From contig NW_026570315.1 of NCBI RefSeq assembly GCF_019649055.1, forward strand, positions 518,839 through 582,838: a stretch of DNA of 64,000 nucleotides. Direction: 5' to 3'. The translations under genes and the position numbers were made by a program. Under the pieces are notes generated by a model, which saw only the letters and a list, made by a program, of their open reading frames with translations, was not told the origin of the DNA and did not search any database. Of the stretch, positions 41,710 to 53,081 are shown piece after piece (the first letter of the stretch is position 1; every line of letters begins with the position of its first letter). This DNA comes from Paramacrobiotus metropolitanus (lineage: Eukaryota; Tardigrada; Eutardigrada; Parachela; Macrobiotidae).

Positions 41710-43890
41710 CTGTGAGTGTTGAAGTACTGACTGCTCTTCAATGCAGTTATTCTTCTGGTGTGCGTTAATCCTCACTTAAATAAACCCGTTTCTACAAATT
41801 CGGCATTACAATGAATTACGATATTAGGCACCTGACAGCAGATTAAAGCGCTAGCTAAAACCGATTTTCTTCCTGGAAATAAAACAGATTTTCTAGTCAG
41901 AAAAGGCATTTTAGCTCCCTGCTTTCGGCAGAAACAATTGCCAGTTAACCATCCACTCCAACACTGGTTAGTAGCATTTAAACGGGTACTGTAAGTTTGC
42001 AATGCCGTCAGAGAATAACGGAGTAATGCGCACAGTTACAATGATTCACAACTGGTGCTTCTTAAAGCAAACAAATTAATATTTCTAATATGGTACGGCC
42101 GCAGCGTTGCTCTACCCAGACTTTACTTGAACCTTGAAAGACTAAGTATTAGAGCTGGATGTAGTTAATTATCCTGATAACTTACAGTATGCTAGCTGTC
42201 GCCTGCCGGTAATTGTAATAATCATTATTAGGAAGGATTACACTAGTCAACCCAGATTTAGTGGTGCACTACGGTAGGAATGTCGCGTTCGACGGAAAAA
42301 TCAAGTTTTATCACTCAAGTTTCGCCGCGCGCAATGAAACAATACATGGAATCTACAGCCGCTACGGCGCGATTACCTATTTGAATCCTGATAAGAAGCT
42401 TTTTTTCGCATCAGTAACGCACTTACGCGTACGTGCACGCCAGCAGTAATTATAACTTATGGTAAGCGGTGCATGTTAAAAAGCAATAATGTGCGCAACA
42501 CCTTTCGAAGGTTAATAATTAATAAGCACGCAGTATTAAATGGAGTACCGGCATTGTACGGAATATACAGTATACCGTACAATGAAGTACGCAGTCTTAT
42601 CGTTGAACTTCTGGCTAACATGCTAAGAGCAGGAAGAAAATACATGTAATTTGCGTTTTGTGCATAATTATACGATACTTTTAATCGATCTTTTTCGCAT
42701 TCTTGACACTTTTACAATGCGGATTTGCGTGCCGGACACCAGAGATATGACATCCTTGCACTGTTCAACATTTAAAAACCTGATAATTTCTTATTAATCT
42801 CGTCTATACAAGCTTAATTGCATAAAATAACAATTATTCCGTTTTTATATATAGAAAATATATGATTTTCTTGACAATTGTTGACAATTGTCATTTTTCA
42901 AGAACTGACATAATTTTGACAATTGTTATCTCAAACATAAGAAATTGGGGAATGCTGTGTCTCTGGTGTCCAGAATGCGAATCGATATTGTTACAGTGTC
43001 CGGAACAAAAACGTCAAAATACCAATTTTGTAGTCAATTAACAGTCGTATAAAAAACCTAAATACTTGATAGAATAATAAAAAAAAGCCTATCTTCAAGG
43101 TACACGTACGGTCTCAGCGTACGGTATATGCAATGCGAGCAAGAAAGGAAGTTACGGGTTTAGGGTGTGCGTTCTAGCGAAGACAGCGAAAACCGGTTTG
43201 TACAGCTCGTACGCGCACAGACAGCCACACTCATACGTGTGTAAGTGAATGCGAGCGGATTAACCCACTCGCACACACATGTGCCGCTCGATCGATACAG
43301 CAAGGCAGCATTCAGCTTGCGCTTTTTGGCACTGGAATCCGCTGTCTTCGGTCTGCTTATAGTCACAACAGAGAGGCTGCATTAATCAACCAGCCTCAGC
43401 GGGCAAAAAAGGCTGTTCGCTGGCTTTTTAACATACACCGTAGCGTCCTCATTTAGTCAGATTGTACCGCACGTACAAACAAATTGCGCTATCAGTTGAT
43501 GCATGGCTTTATATGGATATCAGCAGCATACACTAATTAATTAATACATGACCTTTCTAAAATTAAGAAAAAAACTTATGTGCGCCAATGATACTTTTGT
43601 TTTGGTGATCATAACTTAATTATCGAAATGTTCCATTCTTTGATAAGCGGCGTTTATTTGTAGCCAATTTTTCTGTAAATAAATTCCTTTAATTTACAGA
43701 AAAATAAAAGAATAAGCTCCACTTAATCTCTTATTATAAAGAAAGGATGTAAGAACTGAAGAATGGTGGTACGAATATGTTTACTGTAAACAAACAAACA
43801 CCATTTTTCCAATGCTGGTGCCGGGATTCCTGTTACACTTGTTTTCGAACACTTGACAACGCAAAGACTCGTCTTCTCGTTTTGGCCAAG
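41710..43890. other. AT-rich interior of the TIR element
   Basis: No transposase or other supported gene is visible. Short open frames at 42261-42449 and 42477-42649 (the latter reads AVLNGVPALYGIYSIPYNEV in the plus sense) have a protein-like look but no start, no motif and no partner. Contains the small MITE at 42722-42980. Confidence 0.35.
42722..42980. repeat. Probable small MITE with GGACACCAGAGAYA inverted ends
   Basis: GGACACCAGAGATA (42735-42748) is complementary to TGTCTCTGGTGTCC (42958-42971) with one mismatch, and weaker complementarity extends outward. The middle is AT-rich with palindromic TTGACAATTGTC words (42873-42895, 42917-42927). The target duplication is not clear. It lies inside the 3.0-kb TIR element. 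Confidence 0.5.
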
Positions 43891-44015
43891 CAAATTCCCT
43901 CCCTCTTTTTGACCAATGAAAATTCCTCCCTTCAGTTTCCCCTCCCTCTTTTTGACCAGTGAAAATCCCTCCCTATCATTTTCCCTCCATCTTTTTGACC
44001 CTGGCCGCCACACAA

Positions 44016-44296
44016 TCGCTCCAGCACGGCAGTCACGTCGCCTGACTGCGTTAATGACTTCCGGCCAGCTCGAAAAGCTGTCCACAATCACGAGAAACAG
44101 CTCGTTGTGGAACGGGCCCGCGAAGTTCAAGTGCACGCGATGCCATGAAATTTCGGCGACTGGCCATTGCAGCAAGGGCACTTCCGGCGTTTCTTCGCAG
44201 CCATAATGTAAGCCAGCAGTTCTTCGCTAGTCGCCCGATGTCTGCGTCCAACACAGGCCACCAGAAATGACTTCTAGCCTCCGCCTTCATACGCAA
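44016..44296 (-). pseudogene. pol: Integrase zinc module and core start, minus-strand gypsy element
   Basis: Reads on the minus strand MRMKAEARSHFWWPVLDADIG, the end of the HHCC zinc module. Then in a shifted frame comes the start of the catalytic core (WHRVHLNFAGPFHNELFLVI followed by VDSFSSWPEV). The first catalytic Asp is replaced: Ty3 integrases have DFAGP, here NFAGP. The frame runs into the TIR insertion at 44015. Dead copy. Confidence 0.8.
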
Positions 44297-44349
44297 CTTG
44301 CCGGCATGTCTCGCGTGCAGGTGTTTTCAAGTGTTTCTCGTCTAGCGTT

Positions 44350-45190
44350 TCAACAACGCTGGCTCGAGGGACATCGGAATGACCGTCCTGCCACCCTATA
44401 CGACACATCCAGCAACCACGGACAGCTGAAGCAGCCGTTTGTGGTACGGTTGGCGGTTGAAGGTCCGACGCGGCTTTGTATGGCCATCCAGTGCACACCA
44501 GGTGACAGCACCGCGCGACATACGGTCTTAAGAAGTTCCCTGGCGACCTGCTTCGGTGTGGCGACCGGTGTCTCACGCAGCACTTCCATCTGGACAGCAA
44601 GGATGGCTTCATGCCTAGTCGTTGGCATCAAAGATGTCATTCGAGTGCAGCCTGTGAAGAGCAGTCTGCTGAGACCCTCCGTCTGTCCAAAGTTGTCTGT
44701 GAACCGGTATTCGAACGTGACGTTTAGGCCATGAGGGCGATAGCCCCCCGCTGGAGCCGGTTGGCAGATACCGCATGAGTTCCCGTTTCCCGGTCAGACA
44801 CGGTGACCAACGGCTTAGGGTCAGTCAGGAGCATGAACTCTCGGCCTGCAAGGTGCTGGTCAAACATCTTGACACCGAAGACCACTGCCAACGCCTCCTT
44901 CTCAATCTGGGGGTACCGTTTTTCAGTCTGCGCATCAGCGTCTTAGATGCATGGGCAATGGGCTGGTCGCCGCCCGGTCAGCGGTGGCTAATAACAGTTC
45001 CGATCCCGTAATGAAACGCATCCGTTGCGAGGATTAACGGTTTCGCAGGAACGTGATGCAACAGCATTGTGGTCTGTGCCAGCTTTGCCTTCAGGCTGCG
45101 GAAGGCACCATCAGATTCACCTCACCATTCCCTCTTGACGTAGACTTTCAGCAGGGCGTTAAGACAGTACGTCTTCGTCGCCAGCTGGTG
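44350..45190 (-). pseudogene. pol: RNase H region, minus-strand gypsy element
   Basis: On the minus strand from about 45190: LKAKLAQTTMLLHHVPAKPL followed by ILATDAFHYGIGTV. This is the start of the gypsy RNase H domain, with TDA as the first catalytic residue, then QPIAHASKTL in a shifted frame. Further parts (44350-44640) are strongly eroded. The segment is separated from RT by unrelated sequence at about 45190-45540. Confidence 0.7.
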
Positions 45191-45542
45191 ACGGAGAGAT
45201 CATTACGATAGGAATAAGTACCGTAATAATCTGTCAAACCGACCTACCCAGCGCCAGAGTAGGAGCAGATAATCTCAATGTGGCATAACTAAGCATACGA
45301 ATCTGCGCAAACGAGAAACTGCATCTCCGACGTTAAATTTATTTATAAACTTCGATCGCTGCCAGACTCGGAACGACAAAACTGACGATTCCAAAGTACT
45401 GCAACTCACGGGCTTATGTAGATACGACGCATCCGATTAGAAAAGCCAAAAGTAGAAACAAAAACAAAAGACAAAGTGCCAGAAAGTGCAAATATATCCT
45501 TAAAGTACGAGTACTGATAGGAAATCTTACTATAAAAAGCTG

Positions 45543-46745
45543 CTACTGTACACGATATTCCGTCACTGGTGAATGAACTTGCCGTAATATTTGATCATTC
45601 CCAGGAAAGATCACACATGGGCGACGCCCACCGGTGCTCGCATCTCCATGAACCGGTGCTGGCATCTCCATGATCGCGCGAATATTCGTTTCGGAAACGT
45701 GGCGACCGTTTCTGTCAACCACGAATTCCAAGTATTTTACCGACAGCGGGCGGAAGTGGCGCTTATGCTGTTTCAGGGTGAATCCTTGTCGGTTCTTTCG
45801 TTCGAATACTTCGGCCAGACTTGTAAAGTGCTCCCGTCGTGTTCGGCCTGTGATTAGTATGTCGTCCATGTACACAGCGAGGTACGGGATGCCATTCAGC
45901 AGCTCTTCCATCGTCTGTTGAAAGATGTGTGGTGCTGCAGCCACTCCGAATGGCAGTCGGGTGTAGCGATACAATCCGCGATGCAAGTTAACTCACGGCT
46001 CGGTTTATCCAGCGGCACCTGATGATATGCATCGGAAAGGTCAATCGTGGTGAATTCCTCACCGCTGATGAATATGTCGAATAGCTCGTCCGGCAAGGGT
46101 AGTGGATAGCGTTTCCCATCCAATTCATCTTTGATCCTGGTGCTTAGGTCCGCACATATCCACGCTGCTCTCGCAACACTGCGATTGGCATTGACCATGC
46201 CGATCGTTCAATCGTTCCGGGACGGCCATTCTCTCGAGGCGCTCAATGTTTTTCTCAACGGGTTTTCGTAGCGCAAAGAGCACGATGCTTGTCTTACAGT
46301 ACTTTGGCACTGCATCCGGTTTCAGGTGCAGATGCGCCTTGAAAGTTCGGCAGCACCCAAGTTCTTCCGGAAAGCGATTCTTGTTCTGTTTCAGTATGGA
46401 TTCTAGTGACGTTTCTTCTGGCACTTGACCAATCGCCGGTTCAGACATCTGGTGATGTTGGAGGTTGAGCGGGGTACTCCAGTCCCTTTCCACCACATTC
46501 GCGCCGTCCCCAACCACAATCAGTTCTATCAACCGTTTTTCACTGCAGCCATCGCTTTTAACTCCCACGTAGTGAGCTCCAAGGACGGGGATTTCGTGTC
46601 CTGAGAAGCTGCGCAGCTTCTGGTCGCAAGAGAGCAGACCCGGTCGTTTCAGTTCGATCCACATCCTTCTGGAGCAAATCATCTTCGCTGATCCTGTGTC
46701 AAGATCAAATGCAACTGACCGTCGGCAGACCGTTAGATTCACCAT
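45543..46745 (-). pseudogene. pol: Retropepsin and reverse transcriptase, minus-strand gypsy element
   Basis: 46745 down to 46125 holds the protease (VAFDLDTGSAKMI with DTGS) and the linker to RT (NRFPEELGCCRTFKAHLHLK). RT then continues in other frames. 46198-45896 carries YPLPLPDELFDIFISGEEFT and TIDLSDAYHQVPLD with the first catalytic Asp. 45986-45543 carries YTRLPFGVAAAPHIFQQTME and the intact YMDDILITG box. At least two frame changes separate these pieces, so no working enzyme remains. Confidence 0.88.
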
Positions 46746-46839
46746 GATGGGATCCTTTTCTCCAGTGGTGGCGCTCAGCTGGTCTATACGGCTTCCGCTC
46801 TGCTACTGCGTCGCTAGGTTCCCTTTCGCGTTGCCGCAC

Positions 46840-46905
46840 CAGACTTGCAAACTTTCGGAATATGGCCGTTCTTACCGCATTTCCGGCATGACTGATTGCG
46901 AAATT
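46840..46905 (-). pseudogene. gag: Gag zinc knuckle of the minus-strand gypsy element
   Basis: On the minus strand this codes CRKCGKNGHIPKVC, a canonical C-X2-C-X4-H-X4-C nucleocapsid knuckle, just upstream of the retropepsin. The rest of Gag further upstream is too decayed to follow beyond about 47090. Confidence 0.75.
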
Positions 46906-47329
46906 TGCAGTGCGCTTGATCTGGTTTTCCACTTTATCCCGCCGCATCGGGATCAGGCATTTGTCTTCCGTGGGCTCGGCTCTCTCGCAGCATTGCCTTT
47001 CCCTGCTTTCCGAATGACCATTACCATGGGGATGTCATCCTCCAAGTTATTGCTCAACTTTGCTTGCTCCTATCTCGTTTAAAACTCTCTAGCGAGCTGC
47101 AATGTTTCATCAAACAACCTGAGTTCTTGGGACATCTGGTGTCTTCTCGTCGTATCACTGTGCACTCCCGCAACAAACACATCGTTTAACTGATCCTCCA
47201 GGAGCCCTCCCGAGAGCTTACAGGTTATTAGAAAACTGTACGAGCGACTGGCTGGCTAGCGGGCGAGTGCGAAAGAATTTAAACAATTAGATAGTTTGAT
47301 AGGTCACCTTGATGTAGATATCGTCGTAC

Positions 47330-47830
47330 GTACGTGTGCTGCTGCACTTCACTCTCTGCTTCTGCTCGTATAAAGCCTGCGTACAAACTGAGCCATTTTT
47401 CGATTCGCGATAAGATGCCGGCCGGTGCTCATACTCTATATGACTGGACCCAGGGACACTCTGACCTGCGCCTGCTAGCGATGTTCGCACCCGTCGCTTT
47501 GCAAAAAGTTCAAGATCAGACCAAGGGGAGGTATAGGGCTGACCAAATTCAGCCTTCTCCTCTGTCGCCTCCATTGTTTTACTTCTCGCATGAGCAGGAC
47601 GACTACCGCACTTCTTTTTGTCACCTTTGTGAGTCCGGCCCGTACCTGCGTTAACTGGTCATTTATTAGAGCGCAGTATCAGCCGTACGAGCCTGCGCGT
47701 GGTGCTACGCCGTACTTGGCGTACTTGCACTCACACGCATGCCGTGTTCGCCACGTGTGCTGCCGCATTGCACTCCCTGCTAAAGCCGATATTCCGCGTG
47801 CGCGTGCAGCCGGCAAGAATGTTAACATGT
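47330..47830 (+). repeat. LTR-like fragment related to copy A's LTR segment
   Basis: GTACGAGCCTGCGCGTGGTGCTACGCC (from 47692) matches 30717 onward. CGTACGTACGTGTGCTGCTGCAC (from about 47331) matches 30792 onward, followed in both by a CACTC.ATC/CTG ... GCGTACA.ACTGAGC stretch. A second diverged version, GTGTGCTGCCGCATTGCACTCC, lies at 47756. So this is a fragment with an internal duplication, with no coding DNA of the element attached. Confidence 0.5.
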
Positions 47831-48470
47831 TCACGGTTCACGGTGTGAGCATATTTGACGGGCGAAAATGCTTGTGAGCACTTTCGACGGGCGAAAATGC
47901 TAACGAATATTACCATGCAGGTTGTATGTAGATTTTCCTGAACAATGACTGAGAAACCGGTTTTAAGAAAGGACGGTAAAGATGAGTTTCCGTTGCTGAA
48001 AAAAAAAATTCGCTGAAATGACAGTTAAGACTTTCGCGCACGACGAAACACTTTTCTGCATTGCTTTTAGTCAGGCAGTACCCAACTGATTTGTTTGCCT
48101 ACACAAGGTTAAAAAACTAGGTCCATCACAAATTTTTCCAAAAAATCAGTTTAAACAATATCGGTAAAATTTAAGGAAATACGACGAAACATGTTTCAAT
48201 TCAGAATCATCTCTGTACATACTTATCACTCGCGGTAAAATCGCAAGAAGACAAAGTTTTCTGTTTTCAACACACAACCAACAGTTTAATTTTATTATTA
48301 CCCTATACAGTAATTTCCATTTGCTGTGTTTGAGCATGCGGATGTTGTGCGTACGGATGGTTTTGAGACTAGTATGTACTGCATATGATTTGGTTGTAGC
48401 ATAATTTTATCACGGGTGCAGATAACCCTCCGTACACCGGCAATGTTTTAAGGACACAGCATGGGAATTT
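47831..48470. other. AT-rich DNA, nothing recognised
   Basis: No gene or repeat end supported. The last 17 bases before the copy B LTR, ACACAGCATGGGAATTT (48454-48470), also occur at 37400-37416, so the LTR may have landed in a dispersed repeat. Confidence 0.3.
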
Positions 48471-48897
48471 TGTTGGGCCAGTCGCTATGGCAGCCTACGA
48501 GTAGGCAGCCAGCGACAGTCCCGCTTCCGGTGTGCTGACTCACATCGAGTCGCACTCGCTGTCGAGCGCTAGATCGGCCTCGACTCAGGCAGCTTTCCGC
48601 CCAACCTTTCGTCTCGGCCAATCGCCGGCCTCGATGTAGGCGGAGCCACGCCTCCTTTCCTCATCTCGGCCTATCAGCGTTCGTTCGCTCGTGTTGGATC
48701 TGCCCAGTGCCGCATTAGGCTTTTTCCCATGTTATGGCTCGATGTGCCATTCATTTTCATTCACTAGCTGACATTCGGTGATTTTCATTCTACAGCTCAC
48801 ATCGAGCCTTTGTGTTTGGGTTTTCTGTACTTTATTGCTATCACAATAAAGCCTTCTCTCACTATCGTGAGCCTTTGTTCGCCAGCTGTCACATGAT
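48471..48897 (+). repeat. 5' LTR of copy B
   Basis: Matches the solo LTR (41334-41704, minus), whose ends are fixed by a target duplication. The alignment gives TGTTGGGCC as start and ...ACATGAT as end, so the LTR ends in GAT rather than the usual CA. It contains a CTATCAGCGTTCG element where the solo LTR has CCAATCAGCGTTCG, and AATAAA at 48845-48850 followed by CTATCGTGAGCC. A clear tRNA primer-binding site after 48897 was not recognised. Confidence 0.75.
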
Positions 48898-50116
48898 AGC
48901 ATATCGTTGAGTTTTTCCTTCGACGGACCCTTTGAGACCACGGTGTAGAATTACATCCGTAACGGCCGACGTGAAGACAGGGGAGAACCAACGGTTCCTA
49001 TCCCCATCTGATCGCCGCCAGCCAGAACGGTCTGGTCTCTTCTCTCTCTCTTGCGGGCAGAAAGCCTCGGCGGACCCTCTTCCTTGCGCGTGGACGGAAC
49101 GTTCCTCGCGGAGACAACCCTCGGACGGACTTTGCCCGGGTTGATTGGCGGTTCCCGCGGATCCCCGGACAGAACGTACGGCACGGACCCTCGCGGACCC
49201 TCTCAGCCTCATCAATCGGGGTCGCCTTTGCCTTAAGTGGCACCCGCAACTATAACAGCGCGGATTCACCGGATCACCAGGCGGATTCACTCGGATTTAC
49301 CCGGTAAAAAGGGTCGATTGACCCTCGGTAAACCGTGTAGAGCCTCATAAGACCCGATATAGCCGGGCATTTTTCATTTTCACCGGACCAAAAGTAATTT
49401 GGCCGGCTAAAACTTATTTTCACCCGGATAAAACGGGCTTAAAACATCTTTTTACGGGTTAAAATAGGGTTAGCCAGCCTTACTAGGCCGGACCCTCGAG
49501 CCTCGGTGTAGACCCTCTGAGCCTCGGCTAACGACCTTTCTGAACCTTCTAAAAATTAAGGGAATAACTTTCCCCCGGCTAAATTAATTTTTGGCCGGCT
49601 AGAAAATTTTTCCTGAATTTTTCTTGATTTTTCCGAATTTTTCCATCTCGGAAATTAATTAATTCAAAAATTTAAATAATTGTGACGTCACGACGGCCGA
49701 TTTACCATACTAAAATCTGACCAATCAGGATAACGGGGAGATTCCCTATGTTATAAGTCCGTAGTGAGTCACTGTTTTTTGGAATTTTGCACGCGGCGCG
49801 CAGAATCGTGACGTAGGCAGTAATCTGCAAGACCACTTAACGGTGTGTGACGTCATAGCGGTCAGTGCTGTAGTATAGGACGTACGTAAGCTGTACCCTG
49901 TATTGACAACAGTACTGAGTTGCAAGTAGTACAAGCACACCCACACCATCACCCCACACCCCACCGGACCTCTGCCCCCCCACCGGACCCTCGGACCTTC
50001 AACAGGCAAAAAGCCTCATCAACTTCGGACAAGTCCCCAATAGGGATAGTCTGACTTCTTGGCTGAAGGGTCAACCCGGAGGCTACTTCAAGGCTCCAAT
50101 AGAGCCACCACCGAAG
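48898..50116 (+). promoter_or_regulatory. Leader of copy B with CRE, CCAAT and TATA-like elements and a possible splice donor
   Basis: No ORF. The middle contains TGACGTCA twice (49683 and 49848), CCAATCAGG (49721), TTATAAG (49751) and a weak initiator TCACTG, a promoter-like cluster downstream of the LTR. CGTACGTAAGC at 49881 carries GTAAG, a possible 5' splice site that could pair with the acceptor at 63010. Hairpins: GGGTCGATTGACCC (49310), AGGC-A5-GCCT (50004-50016), TCCC-CAATA-GGGA (50034-50046) and GGCTC-CAATA-GAGCC (50092-50106), the last ending 11 bases before the ORF1 ATG. Confidence 0.45.
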
Positions 50117-52820
50117 ATGTCCGGTCGAGAGAACCCGTATGAACGGAAGTTCGACCAAGGCTACGCCCGACGAGACAACGCAGGCGGGTACACCTTCCGC
50201 CATGCCGGCCCGGGTAGTGAGCCTCACTCGTCGGATTCCAACCGATCGAGTAAGTCCGGCAAGTCGAACCAGTCGACCAAGTCGGCCAAGGAGAAGCGGG
50301 ATGCGCGGATCCTGGCGAACGACTTCACTCAATCGCCGGAGGATAGCTTCGAGGACGCCCACGACCGGACGTTCCTCGAGCTACCACAGGCTGAACCGGA
50401 GGTTCTGCACGGCCCAATAGGTCGAGATGCAAACTCCGAGCCTGCGGCTGGACTTGTGCACCCAATAGGTGCCTCGCCAGTCTTCTTTCCGGCCATCACC
50501 CCGGACCATGGAGCCTCGAGCCCGGCGCTAAGTAGCTCCGAGGTGTCACCAGACATGGGTGACCCTGTGCATGCCCCAACAGGGCGGCATGGCTGGACCA
50601 AAGTCGAGGCAAGGCCAGATGAGCCCGAGCCAAGTGAAGGGTACGGTATCACCGACGCCGGGGGTGACCCACAAGGCGGGTTCACCGACTAAGTCCCCAC
50701 CGACCCTGGCTCAAAGCCCCAAACCAACGGGCAACAACCCAAAATCTTCGGACAACAGCCGGAAATCGACGTCGCCGGACCCGAAGCGACCCTCGGGGAC
50801 TCCGAAGGCGACCACACCGGACCCGAGGACCCTCACCGGGACTCCAACTCGGACTTCGAACTTATCGAAGCCGACCTCGGGGACTTCAAAATCTTCAACG
50901 GGAAGGTTGCAGTCGGCTGGAACCTCGAACACCGAGGCTCGAGCCTCGGACACCGAGGCTCGGACCCCCAACACCGGGGTCCGGACTCCGACCCAACAGG
51001 TTGGAACACCCAAGACCCGACCGGCAACCCCCATTTCCTCGGCCAGGAAAGCCGTTTCTCCGGTCAAATTCCGGATTTCGTCGGTTGCAACCTCCACGGG
51101 CGAGGTTGAGGGTTCGGTTACCGAGGTTAACTTAACCTCGGCTGGCGGACCGTCATCCCCGAAACCCAAAACCCCCGGCAGTGAACCCACGCCAACCCGA
51201 GCCAGCCGGATCGAAGCCTTACAGGCCGATCGGAAGTCGAAATCGGCTTCACCGAAGGTTGCAAAACCAACCTCGGACCTTCCGGCCACACCACCGATGT
51301 TTGAACCCTCGAACCTCGGGGCTGATAAGACTCCATCACCGACCGACGATGTCTTCGACGCAACCGCGTTACCCAATAAGGTGACCGAGCGTCCGGACAG
51401 TAGAAAAGGCTTCAGGTTTCCGTCACCGAAGCAATATCCAGGCTCACACATTGGAGCCTCGGACTACACACCTCGGCGGTACCTAACCAAGACCCCACCG
51501 GAGAAGATCGACAACCCACAGGTCCTCCGTCAACGGATATACGAGCTGCAAAACCAGCTCTTGGCCGGACAAAACATCGTCGAATCGACGGAGAACGTCT
51601 TGTCCCAGACGGTAGCATCGCACAAGCAGGAGCGCAAGAGGCTCACTGACGAACTCGAACGTGCGAACACCGTCATCGATGACCTTAACCAGGAGATCGA
51701 ACGGTTAGAGGCCCAGTTACAAGTAACTGAGGAGCCCTGCCGTCATGAACAAGCCGAAGTCACTAGACTCCAGGACATGCTGGAGCAGTCTCGGGCCGAA
51801 GTGGCCACCCTGCGCCAAGACTTGGAGCAGCGGTTACAGGCCCTCGGCTACTCCGAGGCTGGCTCGGCGGAACTCCACAAGATGTTCGACCGAGTGGACG
51901 AGTATCGCGAGGAGAACCACCACCTTAAGCAGGGCATTATCGGCCTGGAGGGAGAGATCGACGAGCTCAACTCGGAACTCGACTTCCTCCGGACGGCCTA
52001 CGCGAACCTCCGGGAGAACCAGAACGACCCGGAGGGTATAGCCGTAGACCTTCGGCTATGCCAGGCTCAACTTGGCCAGCAGATCCTTGCCCTCACCACC
52101 CATCTCCAGAACGAGACAGCCCGGTTCGAACAGGCTCGTACCGAGAACCTCGCAGTCATCGAGGCTCAACGAGCCCGGATCACACAGCTTGAGTCCGAGA
52201 AGACCCAGTGGGAAATGGACAAGGACCGTCTCCTGAAGTACCAACAGGAGCTCTACAACTTCGGCATCGACCTATCTAACCGGTACAACGACCTTGGTGA
52301 CAAGTACAACCAGATGTACCAGGAACGAGAAAACCTGGGCATCGAGGTCGCATGCTTGAAGGAAGAGAAGACATATCTCGAGGACTCCATGACGGAGCAA
52401 CCCCCATCCTACCGGACTACCCAAGAGCAGGATAAATGTCAACAGATTGATGACTACCTGCGCCGAGACAATCCCCTGCTGAACCCAACAGGTCAAACGG
52501 GGGCTCTCGAGAGTCAGATTTACCAGGTCGGAATGCTTAGGGCTGAACCATCGGTGGGACCCGCACCGAGGGCGCCGGCGGTACCGTCAGCCCCGGAGCC
52601 GGAGCGAAACACTTCGACGGCCACTCCCAACGCACCGACCCAGTCAACTACCACAACGACTACGGCCTACGGAGGAACATCCACAACGACGATGTTCTCA
52701 ACCGGAACAAGGCCTGTAGTATCGACTTCAACCGGACAGGACGACCCCCGAGCCTCGAACCTCCGAGGCTCGGACCCCGAAGCTTGGACCCCCGAGGCTC
52801 GAACCTCCGAGCCCCGGTAA
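50117..52820 (+). CDS. ORF1: disordered then coiled-coil protein upstream of Gag (copy B, frame change)
   Basis: ATG at 50117 gives MSGRENPYERKFDQGYARRD and a Ser/Lys/Pro-rich disordered chain that stops at 50692. The overlapping frame from 50559 to 52820 continues as Ser/Pro/Thr-rich repeats (TEARASDTEARTPNTG). It then becomes about 300 residues of heptad-rich coiled coil (VLRQRIYELQNQLLAGQNIV, ERLEAQLQVTEEP, RITQLESEKTQWEMDKDRLL) and ends in a Pro/Thr tail. A +1 shift would join both. It could be programmed frameshifting, a mutation or an assembly error. No retroelement family that I know has this protein before Gag; a particle scaffold or RNA chaperone is conceivable. Confidence 0.65.
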
Positions 52821-53081
52821 ACGGATCTGGCATGGGACTCCGACCGCCGACAAACGCTTCGGCGGGAGCCTCACAGCCTAATTCGGGGAATTCCAACCGG
52901 GACCGACAACGTTCGGGTTCCCAGAACACGTACCCGCCGAGGATCGAAGTTCAACCTGTATCGGCAGGGCAGCGCAATTGGGCTGACCCGGTACGCCCCG
53001 GATATCCGGATAACGCACCACAGCAGCCTCGGCCAGACAACCGTGACCCAATAGGTCTGGTTGGCCCCGGCGCTGTTGGCA

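Larger units (their letters stand above)
40985..44006. mobile_element. 3.0-kb terminal-inverted-repeat element with 9-bp target duplication (MULE-like)
   Basis: The left end AGCCAGGGTCAAAAAGAGGG and the complement of the right end, GGCCAGGGTCAAAAAGATGG, match nearly perfectly, and both continue into GGAGGGAAAATG. Inside both ends lie short subterminal tandem repeats built from AAAGGGAGGGATTTTCATTGGTC (about 41015-41110 and 43895-43990 in the opposite sense). GCCACACAA flanks the element on both sides (40976-40984 and 44007-44015). It splits the gypsy integrase. A 9-bp duplication fits Mutator-like elements. I see no transposase, so it is non-autonomous. Its inside holds a solo LTR and AT-rich DNA. 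Confidence 0.8.
40400..47090 (-). mobile_element. Old Ty3/gypsy element, minus strand, interrupted
   Basis: Read on the minus strand from about 47090 downward: Gag zinc knuckle, retropepsin, RT, RNase H and integrase, in the standard Ty3/gypsy order. Every domain is broken by stops or shifts. About 350 bp of unrelated AT-rich DNA separates RT and RNase H (about 45190-45540), and the integrase is split by a 3.0-kb element (40985-44006). It differs from the giant elements in sequence (YMDD box, classic DNGPQF integrase motif), so it is an independent, older lineage. No LTRs recognised. Confidence 0.85.

Noticed and set aside
48889-49290. Minus-strand Arg-rich frame over the LTR end and leader of copy B
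   Set aside because: It crosses the LTR boundary and has no conserved counterpart; likely chance in GC-rich leader DNA.
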